A DNA stretch of 26,548 nt from a virus, in IMG/VR virus record IMGVR_UViG_3300030118_001958, positions 1 through 26,548 of that record. One strand, written 5' to 3'. The notes beneath the pieces were generated by a model. It was not told the origin of the DNA. It saw only the letters and a program-made list of their open reading frames with translations, and did no database searches. Position numbers and translations under genes: made by a program. Positions within the stretch are counted from its first letter, which is position 1, and each line of letters opens with the position of its first letter. Of this stretch, positions 7,648 through 15,567 are shown one piece after another.

Positions 7648-8030
7648 ATAAGATATTTCAGAAACTCTTTGGAGAAACTGCTAATGGTATCGCAAACATT
7701 GTTGATCGTTTCGTACAGACAAAAGAAGAAAAGCATAAAGCGAATCAAGAGATACAGCAATTATTTCAGTCGTTTGAGATTGAGATGCAGAAGAATACTA
7801 CTGAGAGATGGAAGTATGATTCTACATCAGATAGTTGGTTATCTAAAAACATAAGACCATTAGTTCTCCTGATCCTTGTTATTTCTACTATTCTTCTAGT
7901 ATTCATAGATGCAGGTAAAATATCTTTTGAGGTCAAAGAGAGTTGGGTTGATTTATTGCAGATCGTTCTTATAACAGTCATAGGTGCGTACTTTGGATCA
8001 AGAGGTTTAGAAAAATATTCTAAGAAGTAA
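7644..8030 (+). CDS. Holin-like protein, 3TM/GTA-holin type
   Basis: 128 residues. N-terminal amphipathic, charged half (about 1-65) is followed by 'SWLSKNIRPLVLLILVISTILLVFID' (about 64-90) and a second hydrophobic helix 'LLQIVLITVIGAYFGSRGLEKY' (about 104-125). The 'R/K-N-x-R-P-L' before the first helix and 'GAYFGSRGLEK' at the end are the pattern I associate with the GTA-type 3TM holin family. Likely forms the inner-membrane lesion for lysis. Stop overlaps the next ATG (TAATG). Confidence 0.75.
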   Translation: MNKIFQKLFGETANGIANIVDRFVQTKEEKHKANQEIQQLFQSFEIEMQKNTTERWKYDSTSDSWLSKNIRPLVLLILVISTILLVFIDAGKISFEVKESWVDLLQIVLITVIGAYFGSRGLEKYSKK

Positions 8031-8170
8031 TGGCTAAAAGGTTTTTTCCAAAAGCATACGAAGCTAAACCAAAGAAAAAACGTAAAGGCATACACTCTAA
8101 AAACAGAAACACTAACAACAAGAACGGAAAATACTATAGTGGTACAAAATACAGAGGACAAGGAAGGTAA
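8030..8170 (+). CDS. 46-residue very basic phage protein
   Basis: Begins at the TAATG junction after the holin-like gene. The product (MAKRFFPKAYEAKPKKKRKG, then an Asn/Lys stretch and the ending KYYSGTKYRGQGR) is nearly all Lys, Arg and Asn plus aromatic residues. I recall small phage proteins with the same 'S.N......NY...YRGQGR' ending, but no known function. Its 3' end overlaps the HNH gene by 32 nt. Possibly nucleic-acid binding by charge. Confidence 0.6.
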   Translation: MAKRFFPKAYEAKPKKKRKGIHSKNRNTNNKNGKYYSGTKYRGQGR

Positions 8171-8564
8171 GATTTGTGCTTCTTGTAAAAAGCACAAACC
8201 ATACAATAGATACTACAAAAGAGAAAATAAGAAACCTGAGATACATTGCAAAGATTGTAGAAACAAGAAAAGAGAAGAAAGACACAGACATTGGAAGCAA
8301 GAGTTTATATATAAGCTATCAACACACATAGATATTAAATGTGTAAAGTGTGGTTATGATAAAAACTTTAGTGCTTTAGACTTTCATCATACTAAAAGAA
8401 AGAAGTTATCAATAGCAAGAGAGATCAGAAACTTATCTGAAAAAAGTTTTTATGACGGTAAAGTAGATCGTATATTGACGGAGATTATGAGTAAATGTGA
8501 GATACTATGTTCTAACTGTCATCGTGAGCATCACAACAAGCATATAATGAAAATGAAAAAATAG
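8139..8564 (+). CDS. HNH endonuclease with N-terminal zinc ribbon
   Basis: 141 residues from a GTG at 8139; no ATG is available upstream in this frame, which opens only at 8031. Two Cys pairs (C13/C16 and C37/C40) form a probable zinc ribbon. The HNH part has C68/C71, LDFHH (80-84) and C120...C124-SNCHREHH, the usual beta-beta-alpha metal nuclease layout with a structural zinc. It sits alone between holin and fibre genes, not beside a terminase, so a free-standing homing-type nuclease is more likely than the packaging HNH of cos phages. A role in packaging cannot be excluded because the terminase is outside the window. Confidence 0.82.
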   Translation: MVQNTEDKEGKICASCKKHKPYNRYYKRENKKPEIHCKDCRNKKREERHRHWKQEFIYKLSTHIDIKCVKCGYDKNFSALDFHHTKRKKLSIAREIRNLSEKSFYDGKVDRILTEIMSKCEILCSNCHREHHNKHIMKMKK

Positions 8565-8572
8565 TATATTTG
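8565..8572 (+). promoter_or_regulatory. Bacteroidetes-type -7 box before the fibre gene
   Basis: TATATTTG, an exact TAnnTTTG match, begins one base after the HNH stop and lies 16 nt before the fibre ATG. No -33 TTG. It shares TATATTTGT with the boxes before 13934 and 15568. Confidence 0.5.
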
Positions 8573-8588
8573 TAAATAAAATATTCTT

Positions 8589-11500
8589 ATGGGTACATCA
8601 TTAACTGGAGTAAATATATCAGCGAGTTATCTCGGTCTTCTTAAAAGCACAGATTCATTAGCAATCTCAACGACTGCAAAAACCATTACAGATGGTGCAG
8701 GTAATGACTTGCCCATAAAACTATCTACTAATCAAATGCTGTTTGGAACTGGTACAGAATCCGTTCCTGCACTATCATTTAACGCTAATACATCCGAAGG
8801 TTTCTATATTCCAACTGATGAGAATATTGGTGTCACGATAGCAGGTTCAGAAGTAGCTAGATTCAATGGTACTGGTTTAAGTTTGACTTCATCAAAGCTA
8901 ACTTTAAGTAATGACCAAAAAATTAGATGGACTTCAGATGATGTTTATATACAAGGTACAACAAGTGCTGATAACATACAGATTGGTGTTGGTGGTTCTA
9001 CACAATTCACTTTTGCACAGACTACTGGTATGAGATTACATCAATACGGTAGTGGCTCTATAACTGGTACAGTAACACAAAGACTTGGTGTAACATCTAC
9101 TGGTCAAGTTGTCGAGATACCTATTGGTAGTGGTGCTGTCGATGGTAACGGTACAGCAGGTAAGATAGTAAAGTGGTCAGACACAGATACGATTGTAAAC
9201 AGTATAATAACAGAAAGTAGTAATTTAATTCAAATAGGTCATATTGGTTCAGGAACTTTAAATGAAGCAAGTGGTGTTAAATTAGCAATTATAGGTAATT
9301 TAGGTGATAATACTGATGGTCTTATTATTACAAGAGGTGGTAGTGGACAAGGTCAATTAGACCAATTTTTAAATATATATTATGATGGCGCTTCAAATTT
9401 TTTAACATCAGGTGGTACTTCGACACACGGAAGTTTTGATTTCAGGTCAACAAATGACGAAGGTAATACTTCAACAAGCAGATTATCAATAGATTCTTCT
9501 GGCAATTCCACCTTTCAAGGTAATCTAAATATAGTAGATACAAAAAAAATAATATTTGGTGGTACAGCAAGTTCAGGTGCTGATAGTGCTTCTATAACTT
9601 TTAATGATTCAACTGGCATTCTTAATGTAACAGCTAGTAGTTCTGATTCTCATAAAGTTCAAATATGTGGTGATACCATAGAAGCAGAAGAAGGTGGCAC
9701 AGCAACATTTGCTAATGGTGCAACAGTACAATCTGCTCTTAGTGTTGATTCTATTCAAACTATAGGTTCAGGTACAACTATGTCTTTAGGAACAAGTGCA
9801 GGTAATGTAATGACTTTATTAAATTCTAATTTGGGTGTAAATGTTACAAGTCCAACAACTGCCAAATTAGTAGTAGCAGGTGATGTCAACACTTTTACTT
9901 TAAGAGTAGATGGCTATGACACTACAAATCAAAGTTTTGGTGCAAGAATTAGAGCAGGTACAAGTTCAAGTGACACAGCTTTACTTGTTGAAAATACATC
10001 TGCTTCTGAATTATTTAAAGTTGCAGGTGATGGTAATGCAAGTTTTGGAGGAACTTTAGCTAGTGGTAATGTTACTGTGACTGGTGGTAGTGGTGGAAAT
10101 GGTCAAGTGGATATTCTAAGAACAAGTGGTGCAACATTATTTCACCAAGCACAAGCAAGTGTTGGTGTTGTTGGAACTTCAACAAATCATAGATTAGATT
10201 TAAAAACTAATAGCACAACTGCTTTAACAATAAACACTTCTCAACAAGTCGGCATAAACACGACTTCACCTTCTAATTTATTAGAAATAGATGGTGGTAC
10301 TGGCGTTGCAACAACTGGTACTTTAGTTCTTAGACAGAATGGTGATACAGCAAGTAGTGGTTTGTCTATAACAAGTAGTCACGCAACAAGTCATAGAATA
10401 TGGAAAGATGCATCAGGTAATTTGAATATAGGATCAAGTGCTGATCCAGATGCTTTTAAACAAGACACATCTGGCAATGCCACCTTTGCAGGTGATGTTA
10501 CTGCAACTTCTAAAAAGTTTATATCAACAAGTTCATCTAGTGGTGATTATGTAAGATTATATGCAGGTAGTGGTACTGGTAAATGGGATATTTATGGTAG
10601 TGGTGCAGATTTAAGATTTTCTGATAATGATAGTGCAGGTGCTATAAGATTTGATACTAACGTAGGTATTGGTGCATCACCAAGTGAAGATTTACATATT
10701 ACTGGTGATACGCCAGTTATTAGACTAACCGATTCTGATACATCAAGAGACGCACAAATAGTTGCTATTGATGGTAATTTGAGATTTGATGCAGATAACA
10801 ATGACGCTCAATCTAGCACTCATATTGCATTTAGAACTGACGGTGGTGAGGCAATGAGAATAGACGCTTCTCGTAGGCTTGGCCTAGGCACGACTAGCCC
10901 TGACGAATTATTTCAAGTTGAAGGTGCTTCAGGATTAGATGGTGCAACGCCTCCTACAATTAAAATTAATTCATCATCAGCAGGAAATTGGACAGATAAC
11001 GCTGTATTTGCAAAATTAGCATTTGGAAATGAAGATACAGCAGGTGGTATAGCTTGTGCCATAAATGCGTTTGTAGATAGCACTACTGGAAACAATGCAG
11101 GTTTATCTTTTTCTACATCAGCATCAGCAAATACACCACTTGAAAGAGTTAGAATTGATAAAGATGGTAATGTAGGAATTGGTTTAAATAATCCATCTGC
11201 TTATGGTAAATTTATTGTTAAAGATTCTAGTTCTTCACTTATAAATTTAGATTGTACAAGTGGTTCTGCAAAATTAACTTTTTTTGAAAACGGTACTGGT
11301 CGTTTTGGTTTCCACACTTTAAATGGTTCTGATGGTCTTGCTTTTGTAGATGGTGATGGTAGTAGTGAGCGTTTAAGAATAGATTCTAGTGGAAATGTTG
11401 GAATTGCAACAACCAGTCCGAATCACTTGCTCGACGTTGAATCAGTTGGTGCATCAATGAGATTATACAATACCACTTCCAATGGAAACACAGAATTTTT

Positions 11501-13895
11501 TATAACAACTGCTGGAACTACAGGTGCTTCTAAAATTATGTTTGGTGATACTGATGATGCTGATATCGGTAAGATTATTTACAGACACAATGGTAATTCA
11601 ATGGCTTTTGAAACTAATGATAGTGAATCAATGCGTATTGATTCAAATGGTACTTTACTTGTAGGTACTACATCAGCACAAAGTGGTACTAAATTTCAAG
11701 TGAATGGTGTTTCGTATTTTCAAGGTGTCAATACTACAAATGGTACTGCTGTTTTTGTACCTGATTCAAATAAAGGCACGGCTCAATCACATATACATTA
11801 TGGCACTACTGGTGATTGGTACATAAGACCTGCAAGTAATAGTGGTAAGGTAGTAATTGCTGATAATGCAGGTATGCTAGTGGGCATTGGGACTGCTTCA
11901 CCAAGTGTACCTCTAACAGTTAATAATACAACAGATAACTCAGATATTGCTATTTTTCACGCAGGTGGTGGTACTCCAAACAGAGGTTTAAAAATAAGCA
12001 CATTTGCAAATGTAGATGATAATGCAGGTGTAGAATTTGATGCCCAATTTTCTAACGGTGCCTTCAAATTTAGTTCAAATGGTACAGAACGTCTAAGTAT
12101 CTCATCAACTGGTCTTACAACAATTAAAAGAACTGGCATTACTGGTGTTACTAAAAACGATATGACACTTCATATCGGTTTTGAAGGTAACAATGGTCAA
12201 AACAATTTAATAGGTTTCGGTTATAATGGTGTTAATGCAATACCTGCTTACATAGGTTTTACAACAACAAGTGGTAGCACTAATACAAAAGGTGATTTGA
12301 TATTTGCTACAAGGTCAGTTGTAACAGATTCTGACCCAACGGAACGTTTGCGTATTGATTCAAATGGTAACGTAGGAGTTGGAACTACCTCGCCTTCTTC
12401 CAAATTAACTTTAAGTGATACAAGTTCTAATAGTATTGTACAAGCTCGTTTTATTAACGATGCTAGAGATTATGCAATAGGTGTTCACGGCGGATTGTCA
12501 GATTCATTTGTTTTATATGATGATACAGCAGATGAAACCCGTTTGGTTGTTGATACAAGTGGCAAGATAGGCGTAGGCACAACTTCGCCTTTAGCTAAAC
12601 TTCATACATCTGATAATGATGGTGGAACTATTTATATAGAAGATGCTAATGCAACTAGTACATATAGCATTACTAGTTTTACAAATGGGGCTGGAAATTT
12701 TAGTTTGGATACAAGAACAAGTGCAGGTTCTTTTGTTGCTACTGAATATCAAATTTCTAAAAACGCATCAGGTGCTGATTATCATAGATGGTTTACACAA
12801 GGAACAGAAAAAGTAAGATTAGATTCTAGTGGAAACTTAGCAGTTGGAACGACATCGCCTGATGGACAACTGCACGTTAAAGGAACTAAAAATAAAACTT
12901 TAAAACTTGACCCTACTTTTTCAACTGGTACTTTTACAACGTTAGCTTTTGCAAGAAATGGAACTGATAAGTGGAGAGTTTTTCATATTTCAGATGATAG
13001 CTATTTAAGTTTCTTCAACGAAAATACTTCAGCTCATCAACTAAGTTTAGCGTCTGATGGGAACGTAGGAATCTCAACGACATCGCCTTCTCAAAAACTT
13101 CACGTATCAGGAGGACATTTAAGATTAGATGATACTTATAAAATAGAATGGGGTGGTAGTAATGCAAGAATAGATGGTAGTAATGCAAGTGACTTTTTAA
13201 GATTTTTTACTTCTGATTCAGAACGTTTGCGAGTTGATTCAAGTGGTGTTACTCATATTATGGGTGCAAGTGCATCTACTAATAATTCTTTACAATTAGG
13301 TTATAACTCTACAGCAGGTTCTGCCGAAATATCTGCAAAATCTACAAGTGGAACTACACATTTTGAATTTAGTACTTCAAATTCAGGTACTACTTCAGAA
13401 AAAGTAAGATTCACAGGTGTTGGTACAGTTGGCATAAATCAGACTAGCCCTGATGGCAGACTTCACATAACGTTTAATGATGCCTCAGGTGGTACTATAA
13501 ACGTTGGTGCAAGAATAGAAGCAGAAAGAACAAATTCATCTTCTTGTATTGCTTTTAAAAACCCTAACGGTACTGTAGGTACAATACAGACTTTAGATTC
13601 TGCAACGTCATATAACACCTCATCTGACTACAGATTGAAAGAAGATTTACAAGATTTCAATGCTTTAGAGATTGCATCAAAGATTAAGATGTATGACTTT
13701 AAATGGAAAGCAGATGATTCAAGAAGCTACGGTGTAATGGCACACGAATTACAAGAAGTAGTGCCACAAGCAGTTAGTGGTGATAAAGATGCAGAAGATA
13801 TGCAACAAGTAGATTACAGTAAGCTAGTACCTATCTTACTAAAGTCGATACAAGAACTTGAAGCTAGAGTTAAAGAACTAGAAAAAGAGATTTAA
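8589..13895 (+). CDS. Long repetitive tail fibre with S74 intramolecular chaperone
   Basis: 1768 residues, by far the largest gene. The N-terminus (MGTSLTGVNISASYLGLLKS, then DGAGNDLPIKLS) resembles a conserved anchor of many marine-phage fibres. The body is beta-rich, low in Cys, high in Gly, Ser, Thr and Asn, with about 14 copies of an 'ERLRIDSSGNVGIGTTSP..KL.V.G' motif at irregular spacing, typical of trimeric beta-prism fibres. The C-terminus is a peptidase S74 chaperone starting at SSDYRLKEDL (1678): Ser1679 and Lys1684, spaced five apart as in the known Ser-Lys dyad, then YGVMAHELQEVVP and a final coiled coil (about 1748-1768). Auto-cleavage before Ser1679 would free about 90 residues after trimer folding. 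Likely the receptor-binding fibre. Confidence 0.92.
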   Translation: MGTSLTGVNISASYLGLLKSTDSLAISTTAKTITDGAGNDLPIKLSTNQMLFGTGTESVPALSFNANTSEGFYIPTDENIGVTIAGSEVARFNGTGLSLTSSKLTLSNDQKIRWTSDDVYIQGTTSADNIQIGVGGSTQFTFAQTTGMRLHQYGSGSITGTVTQRLGVTSTGQVVEIPIGSGAVDGNGTAGKIVKWSDTDTIVNSIITESSNLIQIGHIGSGTLNEASGVKLAIIGNLGDNTDGLIITRGGSGQGQLDQFLNIYYDGASNFLTSGGTSTHGSFDFRSTNDEGNTSTSRLSIDSSGNSTFQGNLNIVDTKKIIFGGTASSGADSASITFNDSTGILNVTASSSDSHKVQICGDTIEAEEGGTATFANGATVQSALSVDSIQTIGSGTTMSLGTSAGNVMTLLNSNLGVNVTSPTTAKLVVAGDVNTFTLRVDGYDTTNQSFGARIRAGTSSSDTALLVENTSASELFKVAGDGNASFGGTLASGNVTVTGGSGGNGQVDILRTSGATLFHQAQASVGVVGTSTNHRLDLKTNSTTALTINTSQQVGINTTSPSNLLEIDGGTGVATTGTLVLRQNGDTASSGLSITSSHATSHRIWKDASGNLNIGSSADPDAFKQDTSGNATFAGDVTATSKKFISTSSSSGDYVRLYAGSGTGKWDIYGSGADLRFSDNDSAGAIRFDTNVGIGASPSEDLHITGDTPVIRLTDSDTSRDAQIVAIDGNLRFDADNNDAQSSTHIAFRTDGGEAMRIDASRRLGLGTTSPDELFQVEGASGLDGATPPTIKINSSSAGNWTDNAVFAKLAFGNEDTAGGIACAINAFVDSTTGNNAGLSFSTSASANTPLERVRIDKDGNVGIGLNNPSAYGKFIVKDSSSSLINLDCTSGSAKLTFFENGTGRFGFHTLNGSDGLAFVDGDGSSERLRIDSSGNVGIATTSPNHLLDVESVGASMRLYNTTSNGNTEFFITTAGTTGASKIMFGDTDDADIGKIIYRHNGNSMAFETNDSESMRIDSNGTLLVGTTSAQSGTKFQVNGVSYFQGVNTTNGTAVFVPDSNKGTAQSHIHYGTTGDWYIRPASNSGKVVIADNAGMLVGIGTASPSVPLTVNNTTDNSDIAIFHAGGGTPNRGLKISTFANVDDNAGVEFDAQFSNGAFKFSSNGTERLSISSTGLTTIKRTGITGVTKNDMTLHIGFEGNNGQNNLIGFGYNGVNAIPAYIGFTTTSGSTNTKGDLIFATRSVVTDSDPTERLRIDSNGNVGVGTTSPSSKLTLSDTSSNSIVQARFINDARDYAIGVHGGLSDSFVLYDDTADETRLVVDTSGKIGVGTTSPLAKLHTSDNDGGTIYIEDANATSTYSITSFTNGAGNFSLDTRTSAGSFVATEYQISKNASGADYHRWFTQGTEKVRLDSSGNLAVGTTSPDGQLHVKGTKNKTLKLDPTFSTGTFTTLAFARNGTDKWRVFHISDDSYLSFFNENTSAHQLSLASDGNVGISTTSPSQKLHVSGGHLRLDDTYKIEWGGSNARIDGSNASDFLRFFTSDSERLRVDSSGVTHIMGASASTNNSLQLGYNSTAGSAEISAKSTSGTTHFEFSTSNSGTTSEKVRFTGVGTVGINQTSPDGRLHITFNDASGGTINVGARIEAERTNSSSCIAFKNPNGTVGTIQTLDSATSYNTSSDYRLKEDLQDFNALEIASKIKMYDFKWKADDSRSYGVMAHELQEVVPQAVSGDKDAEDMQQVDYSKLVPILLKSIQELEARVKELEKEI

Positions 13896-13903
13896 AAAAT
13901 TAC

Positions 13904-13911
13904 TATATTTG
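13904..13911 (+). promoter_or_regulatory. Bacteroidetes-type -7 box before gene 13934
   Basis: TATATTTG followed by TTAAA, in a 38-nt gap, 22 nt before the ATG. Exact TAnnTTTG match without a -33 TTG. Confidence 0.5.
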
Positions 13912-13933
13912 TTAAAATATTAAATACAAAATT

Positions 13934-14287
13934 ATGGCAAAAGCAAAAAATACTTATTCGTGGAACTGTAAGACAGTAGATTGTTACCCATCTAAAGACG
14001 ATAATACAGACGTAGTTTACAATATACATTGGAGATATACTTGTACTTCTGATAAAGTAGATGCAGAGAGCAATCCTTATACTGCAACAATCATTGGAAC
14101 ACAAGTTATATCAACTGATGATATTACTGACTTCATACCTTTTGCTGATTTAACAAACGCAAAAGTCACAGAATGGTGTGAATCAGCTCTAGGTGCAGAA
14201 AAGGTTAAGGAGATGAAAGCTAATTTAGATGCACAGATCGCAGAGAAGATAAATCCTACATCTGTAACATTATCAGTATCTGAATAA
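13934..14287 (+). CDS. Small conserved phage protein after the fibre
   Basis: 117 residues. Pattern 'TYSWNCKTVDCYPS....DVVYNIHWRYTC' (about 7-37), a 'GTQVIS' strand, then 'DFIPFADLTNAKVTEWCESALGAEKV' (about 65-90) and a helical end 'LDAQIAEKINP'. I recall the same outline in marine and cyanophage proteins beside fibre or tail genes, where its function is unknown; a fibre-associated or assembly role would be a guess. It has its own promoter-like box upstream and another transcription-start candidate downstream, so it may be an independent unit. Confidence 0.7.
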   Translation: MAKAKNTYSWNCKTVDCYPSKDDNTDVVYNIHWRYTCTSDKVDAESNPYTATIIGTQVISTDDITDFIPFADLTNAKVTEWCESALGAEKVKEMKANLDAQIAEKINPTSVTLSVSE

Positions 14288-14310
14288 AAAAAATTATACA
14301 TTTCTTTATT

Positions 14311-14330
14311 TAAGTTTGTAGTATTATTTG
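14311..14330 (+). promoter_or_regulatory. Promoter-like box(es) before the tail tube gene
   Basis: TAAGTTTG (14311-14318) is an exact TAnnTTTG match; TATTATTTG (14322-14330, one extra base) is followed by TTTAA like the other late boxes. The latter is 25 nt before the ATG at 14356. The two may be alternatives. Confidence 0.4.
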
Positions 14331-14355
14331 TTTAACAGTTTAAAAATATAATACT

Positions 14356-14778
14356 ATGCCTAGCACAGGACTTATGAACGGAACACTTCTTGTACTTCAA
14401 ATTAGTACAGATGGTAGTTCATTTACAAATCTCGGACATTCGACATCATCCAGTTTATCATTCAATTTAGATACGCCTGATGCGACCTCAAAAGATAGTG
14501 GTGGTTACAGAGAGGTGATCGCAGGTGCAAGATCAATCGACATTAGTTTTGATTCTTTTGTTGCCTATGATGATACTGTAGATGTGGATACTATGATAGG
14601 ACACGCAAATAATAGAACAAAAATTCACGCAAGATTTGGTACTGCCGTAAGTGGTGATACTACTTATGCAGTTCAAGGATTTATAAGTTCTATTGATTAC
14701 ACGGCAGATGCAGAAGCACCTATTACTTTCTCAGGTACTTTTACTTCTACTGGTGCAGTTTCTATAGGTACTAACTAA
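14356..14778 (+). CDS. Major tail (tube) protein, TP901-1-like
   Basis: 140 residues, beta-rich. Shows the tail-tube outline: 'NGTLLVLQISTDGSSFTNLGHSTSSSLSFNLDTPD' (about 8-42), 'TSKDSGGYREVIAGARSIDISFDSFV' (about 44-70), and the end 'GFISSIDYTADAEAPITFSGTFTSTGAV'. This is the TP901-1 major tail protein family pattern ('L......T.e..d.T.kds.gw.e...g..s..is..g'). It is followed at once by G and GT assembly chaperones and the tape measure, the invariant siphovirus order. Its own upstream promoter fits the high expression a tube protein needs. Confidence 0.88.
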   Translation: MPSTGLMNGTLLVLQISTDGSSFTNLGHSTSSSLSFNLDTPDATSKDSGGYREVIAGARSIDISFDSFVAYDDTVDVDTMIGHANNRTKIHARFGTAVSGDTTYAVQGFISSIDYTADAEAPITFSGTFTSTGAVSIGTN

Positions 14779-14817
14779 TAATTTTTATATTTTAATTATT
14801 AGTAGTAGTTTTACTTA

Positions 14818-15192
14818 ATGAACAGTAAAAGAGGTTACATAAAAATAGAGATTGGAGGGAAAGAAAGAACCCTCCACTTCTCTATGAATTTTTGGTGTCA
14901 CTTTACAGAAACTCTCGGTATCGGTCTGAATGATCTCGAAAAATACTTCACAGCAGAAAACCTTAATATATCATCAATAAGAGCATTGATATATTCAGGT
15001 CTTATTGCTTACGATCAAGAAGAAAAGAATCCTATTGATTATACCATTTATGACGTTGGTTCTTGGTTAGAAGACTTCGGCGCAGAAGAACTTCAAAAGG
15101 TAATGGTTGCACTTACTGAATCTAGGATACTTGGCAACGATCTTAATATGGGAATACCAAGAGTATCTAAGGAGGAAGTAAAAAAAAAGTAG
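14818..15192 (+). CDS. Tail assembly chaperone G (zero-frame product)
   Basis: 124 residues, small and mostly helical: 'IKIEIGGKERTLHFSMNFWCHFTETLGIGLNDLEKYF' (about 8-45) matches the outline of G-type tail chaperones of Gram-positive and Bacteroidetes siphophages. It lies directly between tail tube and tape measure. It ends in GTA AAA AAA AAG TAG, and the -1 frame continues into the T domain (see the GT entry). G coats the tape measure during tail assembly in lambda-like systems; that role is inferred here. The gene start at 14818 has the usual A/T leader with a near-match to the -7 box (TATATTTT, 14786-14793). Confidence 0.85.
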   Translation: MNSKRGYIKIEIGGKERTLHFSMNFWCHFTETLGIGLNDLEKYFTAENLNISSIRALIYSGLIAYDQEEKNPIDYTIYDVGSWLEDFGAEELQKVMVALTESRILGNDLNMGIPRVSKEEVKKK

Positions 15193-15536
15193 ATACTAAT
15201 ATTTGGGAAGACATCTTAGATTTTTACATTGGTCAATGTGGAATCCATCCTGATACATTTTGGAAGAATACGTTTGCAGAAAATACTAGAATGTCTGAAG
15301 CGTTTCAGATACATCAGAACTTAGAATGGGAAAGACTGCGTTATATATCAGCTATGCTTATCAACGTAAACGCAACCAAAGCATCACAAAGAATACAACC
15401 TAATAAACTATTTAAACTACCACAAGATAACGCAGTTAAAAAGAAAGTCTCTAAACCGTTAAGCAAAGAAGAATTAGATAACGTTTTAAAGGACTGGGAT
15501 AAGACGATGACTGAAGGTAAAATATCTAAGATGTAA
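14818..15536 (+). CDS. Tail assembly chaperone GT (-1 frameshift fusion)
   Basis: Programmed -1 frameshift product of about 239 residues: the 124 G residues, then reading resumes at base 15189 (GTA GAT ACT AAT...) giving VDTNIWEDILDFYIGQCGIH and on to the stop at 15534-15536. The -1 frame is closed by TAA at 15168-15170, so the shift must occur in about 20 nt, which contain A_AAA_AAG (15183-15189). The T part (115 residues) holds 'AFQIHQNLEWERLRYISAMLINVNA' and a lysine-rich linker, fitting T domains that bind the tape measure. An ATG at 15291 is in the same frame, but starting there would discard the conserved-looking first 34 residues. Confidence 0.88.
15169..15189 (+). other. Programmed -1 frameshift signal: SD-like sequence plus slippery A_AAA_AAG
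   Basis: AAGGAGG (15169-15175) lies 7 nt before the in-frame heptamer A_AAA_AAG (15183-15189), which is followed directly by the zero-frame UAG. The layout equals that of the E. coli dnaX signal, with an internal SD-like stimulator upstream and a slippery heptamer. No obvious downstream stem was found. Confidence 0.88.
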
Positions 15537-15542
15537 AATATT

Positions 15543-15550
15543 TATATTTG
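15543..15550 (+). promoter_or_regulatory. Bacteroidetes-type -7 box before the tape measure gene
   Basis: TATATTTG followed by TTACTAAA, 17 nt before the tape measure ATG in a 31-nt gap. Exact TAnnTTTG match, no -33 TTG. Confidence 0.5.
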
Positions 15551-15567
15551 TTACTAAATTCTAATTT

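Noticed and set aside
4863-8000. Bacterial prophage remnant rather than a phage genome
   Set aside because: Gene order is intact and dense, without host genes or decay; nothing in the window shows integration. A complete prophage cannot be excluded because the ends are outside.
7766-8300. Minus-strand frames opposite the holin and HNH genes
   Set aside because: Ser/Phe/Val-rich antisense readings of Lys/Glu/Asn-rich genes; the plus-strand genes have clear motifs.
15291-15536. Independent gene starting at ATG 15291
   Set aside because: It is the tail of the GT frameshift product; the frame is open back to 15171 with meaningful sequence and there is no promoter or leader at 15291.
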